This document shows, piece by piece, positions 52,225 through 63,259 of a DNA stretch of 64,000 bases. Where the stretch lies: the NCBI RefSeq assembly GCF_964340395.1, contig NC_135560.1, forward strand, positions 9,011,098 through 9,075,097. The letters run 5' to 3'. The notes under the pieces are model-generated. The model was not told the DNA's origin and ran no database searches. It worked only from the letters and a program-made list of their open reading frames with translations. Position 1 is the stretch's first letter, and the number at the start of each line of letters is the position of its first letter. The position numbers and the translations under genes were made by a program. Origin of the DNA: Glandiceps talaboti. Its lineage: Eukaryota; Hemichordata; Enteropneusta; Spengelidae.

Positions 52225-52326
52225 GTAAATCACTCCAGTCAGCATCATGGCCAGTTTTATAATCTTCCCAAAAATGAACTGCCAAAATTGTTCCCTGTTG
52301 GTTTCACCAAGAGATTCACAAATCAA
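52225..52326 (+). CDS. DAP3: DAP3 / MRPS29 exon 4
   Basis: Thirty-four codons between TTTTTTCCAG and GTAAGT, phase 0 at both ends. It contains HHGQFYNLPKNELPKLFPVG followed by FTKRFTNQ. This matches the vertebrate DAP3 block [20 protein letters not shown] and the Pro-Arg-Phe that follows. The block lies in the N-terminal extension ahead of the P-loop NTPase fold, in the part that contacts the mitochondrial small subunit. Together with exon 5 it is the most diagnostic piece of the gene. Residues about 65-98. Confidence 0.92.
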
Positions 52327-52810
52327 GTAAGTCTGTTAATGTGTTATTTTGTTACATATTTTTGAACGGATTCCTTTCAAAAGACTTTTTATACATGACT
52401 GTGCTATCGAGATGCATGCAGATGCTAATTTTTATTCATAAATTTATTTAAAGATGCATAAAATACACAAGATTTGATACAAATGAAAGCACTGGTATAA
52501 CATACATGTGCTCCATTGGTTGAGTGTTCTACAGACATGCAGTCTAGTCCCTGTACACGTTACAATCATCTCCAAACAGGACTTGAAATTAACTTTTTTT
52601 CTTTGGTAGTCCTAGTAGGCTATCAATTCCAGAAATTGGTAGCCCAAGGATTGTGACCTGTAGTCCCATATTCCTGAACTGAAAACAGATTTCCTCTATT
52701 GGAAATATATGTGTTATTAAAATATTTTCATGACCATAAATCTTCCATCTTCATCACATAATCAGTGGTAGCCTGAGTGGGCTACCAGCTGCAAATTATG
52801 GTAGCCCCAT

Positions 52811-52977
52811 CAGTGTTTTTGCTAAGGTTTGGGAACCCCGGTAACAGAAAGGGGGAAAGAGGTAAAACTGGTAGTGCTTCCCATGCAATGTATCATAATT
52901 TTGGTGGGAAACCCCGGTAAAATGATGTGGGAACCCCTGTAGATTTTACCTACTTACCGCCCTTAAATAAAACACTG
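52811..52977. mobile_element. CAGTGTTTTTG-type MITE, best-preserved copy
   Basis: 167 bp. Ends CAGTGTTTTTGCTAAGG and CCTTAAATAAAACACTG (inverted repeats with a few mismatches); interior GGGAACCCCGGTAACAGAAA and GATTTTACCTACTTACC. Flanks CCCCAT and CCCAT may be a decayed target duplication. Confidence 0.7.
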
Positions 52978-53169
52978 CCCATGACAAAAATTAGTAGTCT
53001 GTGGGCATGGAACTACTGTTAATTTTGAGCCCTGCCAACTGGAGAGAGCAAGAGATCATAGAGAACAACTACACATATAGCAAGTAGACTCTGACTTTTG
53101 ATGGTTGGCTGTGTCACTCAGCCGTGTCGTACTCATAAGCATGGGGGGGGGGTGTCTTTCTTAGAAATA

Positions 53170-53345
53170 ATGCCTTTCGCAGTCAGGCGCAATTACTCAC
53201 ATGGTGCCATCAGGTACTATGCATTGATGAAACTCGAGGATACGTGGTGGATTGACATGGGAAATGCTTGTCGGCTCCTCAACGACGTGATAGCAAGCGC
53301 ACGATATAACCCAGTCAAATCTGTATGGAAATCTGTAGAATTTTG
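53170..53345 (+). pseudogene. Unassigned coding-like fragment
   Basis: An open stretch with protein-like composition, including YSHGAIRYYALMKLEDTWW and ASARYNPVKSVWKSVEF, and with local CpG content above its surroundings. It follows a possible acceptor (TGTCTTTCTTAG) and runs into a GGCC-type MITE remnant. I do not recognise the family. It could be a transposon-carried or retrocopied gene piece, or chance. Confidence 0.25.
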
Positions 53346-53391
53346 TGTGTGCATGCATTTGTATGTATATTCAATAGTACAGAGGGTAATA

Positions 53392-53700
53392 ATTCCTAAA
53401 GAAGAAAACAAAAAATTTGTTATGGTTCTGGTTATCCAAGCTGACCTAGTTTTACTCTTTTGACCCCCGACTTTTTTTGTGTGTTATTTAGAGAGAAGTG
53501 TATTTCGAAAATGGTACAAAAAATTAAAAAAATTAAAAATTATCACAACCACAAAGATGTCACGATGCCTGACAATGAAAATAAATAAAGAATGGTTAAT
53601 TTTACCTGTTTTTGAAAGGGATGTAATCAAAACCGCAACATGTATTGAAGTTTTATACAACCTGTCGTACATGATATCCCCTCCCTCTTGCAACTTCGAC
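53392..53700. mobile_element. Diverged GGCC-type MITE remnant
   Basis: TTGTTATGGTTCTGGTTATC, then CTGACCTAGTTTTACTC and a GACCCCCGACTTTTTTTG-like segment align with the first 80 bases of 8537-8922. Similarity then fades, and the right end was not found. Confidence 0.4.
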
Positions 53701-54067
53701 CCCTATGGAATAATAACGCAGTCCAGTTATGAAGGGTCATAGAAATGAGAACAAGAGGATATTTAGTTTGACAAGCTACAAAAATAGAATAATTGATATC
53801 AAAGTGAGATTTGACATTGATATTTAATTGACGTCTATAAGCTTTTGATTGCCATCTCAACAAAAAATTGGCTCATTGACAGGATGGCAGATCTTGCCAC
53901 TTGGGATTATTAATTGGGCATGAACAAGGTGTCAATAACAATAATCCTCACAGGCTGTTATTCACCACTTTTATAGAACATATTTCAATTGGGGGTTTTT
54001 ACACTGTAAGCACAAATTTTGTTGTATTGATGTATTTGATGCTGACGTCTGTCTGTTTTCGTATGTC

Positions 54068-54073
54068 TTTTTC

Positions 54074-54118
<45 letters not shown>

Positions 54119-54163
54119 ATGTATGTTTATTTATTTATTTATTTTATTTTATTTTATTTATTG
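54068..54163. repeat. (CTGT)n then (TTTA)n microsatellite
   Basis: About eleven CTGT units, ATGT units, then TTTA/TTTTA units. Confidence 0.9.
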
Positions 54164-54289
54164 CATCCCTTTTGTATCAGGCACTCACTAAGTATGTTAG
54201 GAGCAGCAATAAAATTGAATAGAGACATTTCTAAAAAATTAGATAAAATGTGACTCGGACTACTACTACTACTATCTATCTATCATGGC

Positions 54290-55118
54290 CTAGTATCTAG
54301 TCATGTGGGTATTTTGACTATGATCTCCCATCATGACTAGCATTCCCTAACTTTTTTACTTTAAATAAAATTACTACTACTACGAACAAAAAGATGGTAC
54401 AAATTCTTATTGGGTATTTTCCATTTACACACTGAGAGATGATGTCAATAGAGAAATCACCATGTGAGTAGAACCAACTCAGAAATCTAATCATATTAAA
54501 TGGACAGTATGAATATCAATGAACCATCGCTGTAGACAGGAGTAGCCAATCAGAAATGGGTAGATTTCATGATAGACATAGACATATTTGTGGTGGTGGA
54601 TAGACAGGAGTAGCCAATAGATAGATAGATAGATTTCATGATAGACATAGACATATTTGTGGTGGTGGATAGACAGGAGTAGCCAATCAGAAAGGGATAG
54701 ATTTCATGATAGACATAGACATATTTGTGGTGGTGGATAGACAGGAGTAGCCAATAGATAGATAGATAGATTTCATGATAGACATAGGCATATCTGTGGT
54801 GGTGGATAGACAGGAGTAGCCATCACATTGGTATAGATTTCATGATGGCCATAGACATATCTGTGGTGGTGGATAGACAGGAGTAGCCATCACATTGGTA
54901 TAGATTTCATGATGGCCATAGACATATCTGTGGTGGTGGATAGACAGGAGTAGCCATCACATTGGTATAGATTTCATGATGGACATATTCATATCTGTGG
55001 TGGGTTAAATATTGCTGCAACATATCGTAAACTAAGTTTATGTTTGAATACATGACTGTTATGGGAAATCCTAGTCATGATGGGAGACAGTCAAACTCTC
55101 CATATGACTAGATACTAG
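54290..55118. mobile_element. Foldback-type element with ~60-bp inverted ends and internal minisatellite
   Basis: The left arm (54290-54351) and right arm (55058-55118) are inverted copies of about 60 bases, both starting CTAGTATCTAGTCATRTGG outermost and containing CTCCCATCATGACTAG. Between them is a minisatellite of about 60-70-bp units (54535-55005) with GATAGACAGGAGTAGCCA, GATTTCATGATAGACATAG and ATATTTGTGGTGGTG. I could not identify a target duplication or a superfamily. Confidence 0.6.
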
Positions 55119-55139
55119 ACAAATCTTTCATCCTTCTAG

Positions 55140-55430
55140 TATGTACCTGTTGCCCTTCTACATCCACATCATGCTTCTGTCATGTCACCCTTCTATATTG
55201 ACCTGTCATATTTCTCTATGGTCTATCTAAAGTATCTCAATGTGTCATGCTTCTACATCCAACTGTCATGCTTCTATATCCATGCCACGCTTCTCTGTCA
55301 TGTCACCCTTCTATATTCAACTGTCATGTTTCTCTGTGATCTATCTATCTCAATATGTCATGCTTGTACATCCAACTGTCATGCTTCTATATTCAATTGT
55401 CATGCTTCTGTGTGAACATTCAAGTTTTTA
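55140..55430. repeat. ~24-bp minisatellite (CATGCTTCTATATCCAACTGT)
   Basis: Degenerate units of TGTCATGCTTCTACATCCAA grouped in a ~105-base higher-order period that includes CTATCTATCTCAATRTGTCA. It begins about 20 bases after the foldback element. Confidence 0.75.
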
Positions 55431-56164
55431 TTGCATAGTGAATTCAAAAAGTATCCCTTCCCTTTAAAACTAGGGAGTTCCAAAGACCCCCTAGGCTAAT
55501 GTAAGCTAATTTGTATCATCCACTATAAATAGCCTCTGTTCTTTTCTGGTATGTTTTATTCAGCTGTCAAAATGATTAACTACTGGATATACTATCTATA
55601 GATATATACTAGGTACTGTCACAAGTAAAGAGTTGTACATCATGTCACTATTGTCTTGTTTTACAATACAACTAAATACCTTTTGTATGTAATGACTTGT
55701 GTCACCATGTTGTGACATGCTGTTATAACTGGTACAATCATATTTTGTTTGTTTTACAAAGTTGATAACATATACCACGACACGGAGCCATCACAGAGTC
55801 TATGTGCCATCAATCATAACATACTTCAGAAATAGCAGTATTAAACTATTGGTATACTGTGTACAAAGAGTAATCAATTTTTTTTATTTTCTTCACATAT
55901 TTGATATTTGGTGCTATAAAGTCAAAAAAAGGTTATCATGATGTGTAGTGTATACATCAAATGACAGACTCAGACAATGATACAGTCACAATGATTGATA
56001 ATCACCTGGGCTTTCCCTGCATACCTAGGTCTGGTTTACTGTAACAGGTGTATAAAACTGAAACTACCCTTAGGGTAAGAAGAAAAGCAAGGTTCTGTTT
56101 AACGTACCTCATGGCTTCAACACCCAAACCTACTCCCCTTATTTGAGTATATGTATATGTATAT

Positions 56165-56209
56165 ACTAGAAAATGCACCCCAAAGGGCGTTTGGGGTGCA
56201 TTTTCTAGT
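56165..56209. repeat. Perfect 20-bp inverted repeat, 5-base loop
   Basis: The 20-base arms 56165-56184 and 56190-56209 (left arm: ACTAGAAAATGCACCCCAAA) are exactly complementary around GGGCG. It has no transposon partner that I can see. A (TATATG)-type run precedes it, and degenerate GGTCTAAAATG units follow. Confidence 0.9.
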
Positions 56210-56565
56210 CCTTTGGTCAAAAATGGCGTCTGTTTTTTGTGAGCTGAAGAGTCTAAAATGGAGTCCACTTTGCATTATTTTTTATTTTGCTTGGTCTAAA
56301 ATGTGGTCCATTGTCCTTTACCAAATCATAACTGCCATTAATTACCCCAAAATGTTGCCTCGTGAAGAAAATTTATTTAGGTCTAAAATTTCATCTTTTA
56401 AAAACCTGTAATGGTCTAAAATGATTTATTGATTTTTGGTCAAAGTGGGTCTAAAATATGGCCTGGGGTTTCCAGCACTGGCCACACACCGCTACCAGAG
56501 TTTGCCACTGGTTCCTCCCCCAGGACCCAAACTATAATACCAACAAACTGTTTACTTGTTTATTT

Positions 56566-56695
56566 GGTGACACTTCCACCATGTTCTAATACCATACATA
56601 GCTGGTGACACTGTTACCATGCTCTAATACTGTACATAGCTGGTTACATTGCCACCATGCTCTAATATTGTATATGGCTGGTTACACAATGCATC
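56566..56695. repeat. 44-bp tandem repeat, three units
   Basis: CACCATGYTCTAATAYYRTA, CATAGCTGGTKACA units repeated three times. Confidence 0.8.
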
Positions 56696-56944
56696 ACATC
56701 TCCCCATACAATGCCATGTATTCTGTACGTAATAAGAGATTTGCACATACTACTCAGGTGATGGTTGTCACCTGACCACCCAGGGTTTACAAGTAAAATC
56801 CTTGCCTATCATTGATGGCGTTTAGTCTTTGTTCAATAAAACCATTCACATTACAGAGACCAACATTTCTTTTCAGTGTCTTTTCACGATGAAAATGTAA
56901 TTTCAAATGTTGTGAAAGACAAAACAAGCCAAAATGTAACAACT

Positions 56945-57035
56945 TAAGCAATGTCATCTCGTGCAATGCATCATGGGATCAGAAATCAAGCAACATCATC
57001 TCATGCAATGCATCATGGGATCAGAAATCAACTAT
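56945..57035. repeat. 43-bp tandem duplication
   Basis: Two near-identical units with ATCTCRTGCAATGCATCATG and GGATCAGAAATCAA, about 110 bases before exon 5. Confidence 0.85.
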
Positions 57036-57145
57036 TGTATGCTTTCATTCTTGTTATTATTAGACTTTCACATCATTCATTCAGTCATGGAGAATTGAAA
57101 TAAAGTATGAAATCTAAAAAACACTTTGATTATTTTTACTTGCAG

Positions 57146-57347
57146 ATAAAAACATTTAATGAAGCAAGCATCATGGTGCGGAAACCAGCTCTAGAAATTT
57201 TCCAAACCCTAAAAGAGACTAATTTTGAGAATCCGCCTGTCAGATATGTACTGTATGGTAAACGAGGATCAGGAAAAACTCTAACTTTGGCTCATGTTAT
57301 ACACTATTGTCAGACAGAAGGATGGGTAGTGGTGCATGTACCAAGTG
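57146..57347 (+). CDS. DAP3: DAP3 / MRPS29 exon 5 (Walker A)
   Basis: Sixty-seven codons plus one base (phase 1 out) after TACTTGCAG. It carries the strongest family signature: SIMVRKPALEIFQTLK, matching CLMVRKPALELLHYLK of human DAP3; VRYVLYGKRGSGKTLTLAHV, the P-loop (Walker A GKRGSGKT at residues about 136-143); and WVVVHVPS, the strand after it. DAP3 (mS29) is the GTP-binding protein of the mitochondrial small ribosomal subunit head and has also been linked to apoptosis. The chosen donor is the GTAGGT at 57348; degenerate copies of this junction follow in the intron. Reading through instead gives 21 more codons and a stop. The next conserved segment (WVKNC in vertebrates) is not seen before the window ends, so the gene is cut at its 3' side. 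Confidence 0.95.
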
Positions 57348-57526
57348 GTAGGTTATCCATATGTAAATTTTGTATTTATATTTGCCAATACAAATATAGG
57401 ATGGGTAAGTGATACTTGTACCAGGTGGTAGGTTATCCGTATGTAAAATTATTGTCATTGACATATGCTTAAAAGCAAGATGTGTGGTGCATTTACCAGA
57501 TGGTAGATTATCAATATGCAAATTTT
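57320..57526 (+). repeat. DAP3: Three degenerate copies of the exon 5 3' end and its donor
   Basis: Copy 1 (57320-57370) is the real exon/intron junction. Copies 2 (57398-57451) and 3 (57477-57526) repeat it at a spacing of about 80 bases, each with a GGTGG/GATGG, GGTAGRTTATC and ATATGYAAA order. Copy 2 keeps a GTAGGT at 57428 and gains a GTAAGT inside its first part; copy 3 has GTAGAT at 57503. Confidence 0.7.
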
Positions 57527-57699
57527 AAGTAGATATCAGAGTGTTGTTTAATAAGTTTAGGATTTTAGAGGATGTGGCTCCAGACACCATGAGAACAAAA
57601 CATTTTGTTTCCTTTAACACACCCAATGAATGTACCAGTACATGTGTGATGAAATGGCCAGCATTGGAAAGGGTTCAAAGGTCAGGAGTTATTAAAAGG

Positions 57700-57880
57700 C
57701 CTGTTTTTGCTAAGGTTTGGGCACACTGTACTGGTAACAGAAAGGCAGAAAGTGCAGAAGGTAAAACTGTAGTTTCACGTTAATACATCATACCTTGATT
57801 TTGTTCGGGAATCGTAATGAAGTAATTTTGGAACTCATGTAGATTTTACCTATTTACAACATCGCAAAAGGGCTGAAATT
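57700..57880. mobile_element. CAGTGTTTTTG-type MITE, decayed copy
   Basis: CCTGTTTTTGCTAAGGTTTG start, GGTAACAGAAAGG and GTAGATTTTACCTATTTACA inside; the right end is eroded. Confidence 0.55.
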
Positions 57881-59232
57881 CAGAAGTGTGAGGTACACAA
57901 AACTTAGCAAAAAAAAAAACTAGTGTGAACTTGGTTATTGAGTGGCAATTCATAACACTATAGTACTAGTAGCACCTATCAAGGAAATGTTACAGTATGA
58001 ATGATGTATTTGTTATTGACATAGCCCTCTTGTATGACAGGGTAACATATTAAAATAGATGAGAACTCACAAATATAACTTGATACGTACCATGAAAGTT
58101 TACAGGCCAACCAGCATTAATGCCTTAAATAAACACTCTTTGGTATTAATTTAGCAACACATATGTCGTACAGACAGATGTTGGCCTAGACACAGTCCTG
58201 TTTCAGGTTAGTCCTACCCCTGGTATGATATCGTCTGCATTTAATTTTTCCCGCCAAAATATTTTGAACAAAATTTCCTACTTTTTTGTAACATTTTTAT
58301 CTAAAAAGTATTTTTAACAAATTTCTCCCATGACTAAAACACAGATGAACAACAGATGTGTCACATGACTGTCAAATACAACATCATCAGTACCAAAGTT
58401 TTTCCCACCAAATTTCTTTTTTTCTTTTTTGCAAGTTTTTGGTATACACCAACATGTGCACTTCACTCCAAAATTATTTGAACAAATTTCTTACTTTTTT
58501 GCAACTTTTTGGCAGATGTTGACTTTATTTTGGATTGAAGTCAGAGAAATATTTCTCATTGATCAGTCAGTAACAAAATTTTACTCTGAAAATGATCATT
58601 TTTTACACAAATATTTTTTTACATTTTGAGACACAAGAGATTTTTCCAGTTCCTAGTAGTTAAGGGGTGAAACAAATCCTGCAGACACACAGTTTTTCAT
58701 TTAGGTTATTGAAATAGAAGTGACATAGGGTGCCTTGTCCTCCTGAGTTTGAGATAAATAATATGGCGGTTTTAAATGTTTGAAAGTGTAGTTCGACTGC
58801 TATAATATACCAATGTAGGACAACCAGACAATCAATTGAGTATTTTCTGTTTAAATAATACAATAATACCAGCCCACAGTGTTATAATCTATGTGTATAT
58901 ATGTATAAATAATGATACTCATGTTCTACATGTATACAATTCAAAACATACATACATGGTTGTTTATTTTTAAAGGTAATACACACTTCTGTGCAGAATA
59001 GTTATGTTCTGTGATTACATAGATATGTCTGCTGACTCCCATGATGCAACACGTATCCATGGCGAGGATGTACACTGAAAAATGAATAAGGAACAAGTTT
59101 CAATCCTGTTTTTCGCAGCAGTCATGTATAATATAAGTAAAATAATGAAACGACTCTAGAACAAAAAGTTTATGAAAATGCTGTTTGTGTCCTACTCTGG
59201 TATTCCCCTTTAATCCTGCAAAACTTTTAATA

Positions 59233-59246
59233 GTTGCCATGGTGAT
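59233..59246 (-). promoter_or_regulatory. X-box-like site
   Basis: On the minus strand ATCACCATGGCAAC, identical to one unit of the 61.6-62.4 kb array, but standing alone. Confidence 0.35.
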
Positions 59247-60045
59247 TTGATAACGTACTAGCAGTGTAGGTTATAGTTGATATGGCTGACATAAAGCAAA
59301 CATCTACTGTAGTCACATGTCTCACTCAAATCATACATACGTATTTTCCAGTTTATCTAAGGTTTGTTCCTTCCTGTACTAATGATGATGACATAATTAT
59401 ATCAACTTCTATGGTTTGTCATTCAAAAAAAACATGTCATATGTTCTATTGAGTCAGTTTCGTTAAATGACTAAGAAGCCAAGTTTGTCAAAAAATTGTT
59501 TTGCCATAACAAATTAGAAGAACACAAAACATTATATTATTACCGTAAATCCATAGAAATGTTAGTATTAATTTGACTTAAATTTCATCTACGTATCTTT
59601 TCTGCTAATTTCAATGAATAACATCAGAGAAAATGCCTTTTTACCTTGAACTGTCATGCTGCCAGGCACGTATCGCTTATTAATTGACAGTGGATATAAT
59701 ATCCAGATAAAAAATGTACAGGAAATGAAATAAGTTACATCATAACTACAAATGATTTCCTTAGAATCTTACGTATGTAGAGCTACTTGAGATTTCTATT
59801 GATGACATTATCGAGTTTGGTATATTATATATAAATGTCTTCAATAGTAAAACGAACACAGTATGAAATCAAATTGAAAATTAAATCCTTGAAAGTGTAA
59901 TAATCTAAACATTTTTTCTGTTTGAAATTGACAGGATAGTTTGTGAAAGTGACACGTTTCTGGTCATAAGTCATGCTTATCTGAAATCCACTATCACGCA
60001 TGATAACTTGGATTTGTCAGTTATTCATGAAATATACAGTTACTT

Positions 60046-60059
60046 GTTACCGTGGCAAC
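60046..60059 (+). promoter_or_regulatory. X-box-like site
   Basis: GTTACCGTGGCAAC, a full match to the RFX X-box consensus GTNRCC-N2-RGYAAC, single copy. Confidence 0.4.
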
Positions 60060-60369
60060 AGATCAAAAGATTGTGTTCTACACATTCTGTTGTGTTTGAC
60101 AGTCTTGTCAATCATTCTGATTGACAAGTGTAACTTTGTGACATTTCAAATTGTTTGGCTCAGAAATCAGAATTATTAATAGAGATAAAAAGGAATAAGT
60201 TAAATAGTTGTCAGTTGCTGAGTAATATGCCTGTCATGACCTGACATGTATTTTCTTTTTTATACAGTGATTTTTTTCTGTAGATTTCTTAGTTTATTTG
60301 AGAGAGAAAGACCCAAAGGCATATATCAGTGTTCCTCAACATAAGACCATTAGCTGAACTAGCTGCAAC

Positions 60370-60411
60370 TGGACCTGTTTTAGCTCCCAAAGGGGAGCTT
60401 AAGAGATACCC

Positions 60412-60448
<37 letters not shown>

Positions 60449-60450
60449 AT
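60370..60450. repeat. Repeat with (CTGT)n core
   Basis: TAGCTCCCAAAGGGGAGCTT, an 8-bp inverted pair, followed within 20 bases by about eight CTGT units. It resembles microsatellite-bearing short interspersed elements of invertebrates; the family is not identified. Confidence 0.5.
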
Positions 60451-60499
60451 CATCAATATCTCAAAAAACCCAGGCTTGTTTGAAATGAAATGTGGTATA

Positions 60500-60800
60500 G
60501 AGATTCTATGAGCTAATGCTGAGAACTGATTAGGTTTTGGTAAAGAGCCTATGAATATTAATGATGCATTTGGATAAATAATGATTTTTGGTAATTGGGC
60601 AGTATCTTCAGGAAGCAAACTTCAAATATCATGTATAATTAGGTCTATATATTGATGATAACAAAGCACACATGTTCCCAAAAAGCTTGTTGATACATTT
60701 GTTATAATTTTGATGATTCAAATTGCACAATCCGGCAATGATTATCGGTAATTGGGCAATATCTATAGAATACAAGTTTCAAATCTCACATAATTTTGTA
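60500..60800. repeat. Diverged ~180-bp duplication
   Basis: GGTAATTGGGCARTATCT, a spacer, AAGTTTCAAAT or ACTTCAAATAT, and ATGATT motifs occur twice in the same order. Confidence 0.5.
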
Positions 60801-61116
60801 CACACATTAATATACATAATATGATAATTCTGTTAGGTCTCAATACAGCCTAATGTAGATAAACTAAAATTTTCAGTTTACATCTGGTTTTACACTATTT
60901 TGTTAGATAAAATGACTACTCAATATTGTACACCATGAAGTGTATTGAATCGTCTATGGGTGTAACTGTACAGATAAAATGGTACAAAAACGTAATTAAT
61001 TTGTTTTTTTACGGCACACCCCCTAAAATCAATTCCTCCATCGACCAGAACATGTTAAATTTGAACACAAAACGTAATCATTCACGAAGCATGCCATGAA
61101 ATAATATGTGGTAATC

Positions 61117-61390
61117 GCTGTGACTAAAACTGTATGACTTAGATCGTGCCTTGATATTGAATATTTAATGAGCACTACCATATATAGGTATTGAGGCAAA
61201 TCAAACTAACCTGGAGCTTGATTCAATACCAAGCTTTCCCGCTGACTGAAACTGTATGACCTAGCTTGTGCATTGATTTTGAATATTTAATGAGCATTGC
61301 CATATATGGATATTGAGGCATTGCCATATATGGATATTGAAGCAAGTCAAACTAATATAGATATGAATTCAAAACCAAACTTTAGCTAAA
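61117..61390. repeat. ~130-bp tandem duplication
   Basis: Two units with CTGTATGACYTAG, GAATATTTAATGAGCAYT, GCCATATATGGATATTGAGG and AAACTAA; the second contains an extra 25-base duplication of the GCCATATATGG part. Confidence 0.75.
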
Positions 61391-61595
61391 AAATTTTAAA
61401 TCTGTCACTAACTACCTATGGATAAAACTAACCACTAAGTAACAGGTACAATGTCTTATTTTGTAATTGAACAATTTTAGCAGATATATCGTTGATTGTT
61501 CGATGAAAAAAAATGTCCGAGTTGTAGCCAGTGCAGGTTTGATAGTCAGAAAGACTGAATAAAAACATTGTTACTTCAGATAAAATCAGTGACTT

Positions 61596-62387
61596 GTCAC
61601 TATAGCAACAGATCTGATCTGGCACACATGCTGAGATCAACATACACCACAAAACTATGATGTCACCATGGCATAGATCAGATCAGAACACTATACTTGT
61701 CACTATGGCAATAGGTTAGATTGGAACACTGGAGCAATAGACACCAAAGATCAGAATTGTTACTATGGCAACACATCAGATTGGTACACAATCATAATTC
61801 ATGCCAGTATATACAGACACCACAAAACTGTGATGTCACCATGACAATAGATCAGATTGGCATGCAGTCATAAATTTAAATACTGGAATCTTCAGATACC
61901 ACAGATCAGTAATGTCACCATGTAACAGATCAGATCAGCATTTAGTCTTAAATTCATGCTGGGCTCTACAGCCACTACAAAACTGATGTCACCATGACAA
62001 CAGATCAGATCAGCACACATATAAGTTAAATTCATATGCTGGGATCTAAAGACACCACAAAACTGTGATATCACTATGGCAACAGATCAGATCAGCATGC
62101 AGTCTTAAATTCATATGCTGGGATCTTTAGACACCACAAAACTGTGACGTCACCATGGCAACAGATCAGATCAGCATGGTCTTAAATTCATGCTGGGATC
62201 TTCAGACACCACAAAACTGTGATATCACCATGGCAACAGATCAGATCAGCACACAGTCTTAAATTCATGCTGGGATCTTTACACACCACAAAACTATGAT
62301 GTCACCATGGCAACAGATCAGATCAGCACACAGTCTTAAATTCATGCTGGGATCTTTGGACACCACAAAACTGTGATGTCACTGCAC
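61596..62387. repeat. ~75-bp minisatellite carrying an X-box-like palindrome per unit
   Basis: About eleven units. The late unit reads CACCACAAAACTGTGATG, then GTCACCATGGCAAC, then AGATCAGATCAGCACACAGT and CTTAAATTCATGCTGGGATC. The GTCACCATGGCAAC core or a close variant starts at 61596, 61662, 61699, 61759, 61835, 61914, 61988, 62070, 62149, 62224 and 62301. Units at the right are most alike; those at the left are decayed. Confidence 0.85.
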
Positions 62388-63259
62388 TTTAGAAGTACAC
62401 AATATAAAAGCTATATGGATATAGCATATGGTATAACCGGGCATTTATTACATACATTACCCTACAGTGCCCTCAATTTGTCATCACTCTATAGAACGAC
62501 ACTCCAATATAAAGGAAATTCACACCTAGTTGGATATTAATTTAGTCTCCTATCTACACAAGATAATAGACAGTAGAGTCCAAATCAACAACTACCAACC
62601 TTTGTATTACAACAAGGTTAAGTAAGTGTACAAGAACAGACTCCGGAATTAGATTCCAAATGAGTTTTTATAGATTGGATGACAACTGTCTATGATTAAT
62701 AACACTTCACGCTGTATGCCATCACACACAGATTAATCGTTTTTTTCATTTCCGTTTTAATATCTAGGACTGCGGATTCACTTCAGTCATTTCTTCTGTC
62801 GTACAGGCTATCTTGTCTTATGGTTGTTGAATTTTTTATGATTTGTGTAATTAGAAATCGTTTTATTTATTACACGTTTGGTACATGTCACATGTTCGGA
62901 AACATTTTATATGTTTTATATTTATGTACCATACTGTTTGATGAATATTTCATTAAATGTATCTTTTAAATCAGGAAATAATAACACTTGGTATTATTGT
63001 TAATAACAACTTTACTCAATCTCAATTTTTTTCTCGACATTTTCCAATAACTTTCATGATAAATAACATTTTCAATTTCTGGGAATTGGTTAAGCTTGGT
63101 GACTTTAATATTTTAAATCAGCCATTCTAATTTTTCTGGTTTTTTTCTTCTAATTTTGCTCATTTCCTACTTTTTGTACACACTGTTTGGGGGTTTGAAT
63201 ATTAATGATGTCATTTGCATTTTGTATGAATAGTAATGAGATTATTTGCATAACTATTG

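Larger units (their letters stand above)
52327..57145 (+). other. DAP3: DAP3 intron 4
   Basis: A 4.8-kb phase 0 intron. Contents in order: a 167-bp CAGTGTTTTTG-type MITE (52811-52977), an unassigned coding-like fragment (53170-53345), a diverged GGCC-type MITE remnant (53392-53700), (CTGT)n/(TTTA)n at 54068-54163, a foldback element with an internal minisatellite (54290-55118), a CATGCTTCTATAT-type minisatellite (55140-55430), a perfect hairpin (56165-56209), degenerate GGTCTAAAATG repeats (56210-56460), a 44-bp triplet (56566-56695) and a 43-bp duplication (56945-57035). Confidence 0.65.

Noticed and set aside
57297-57521. 74-codon minus-strand frame with repeated DNLPxG peptides
   Set aside because: Antisense of the repeated donor junction; the repetition comes from the DNA triplication.
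57541-57783. 80-codon plus-strand frame after exon 5
   Set aside because: It lies in intron and MITE sequence, has no acceptor in the required phase and does not resemble the DAP3 segment expected next.
60289-60618. 109-codon minus-strand frame with QTDRQTDR repeats
   Set aside because: The repeated part is the (CTGT)n microsatellite, and the rest is a repeat family seen as non-coding.
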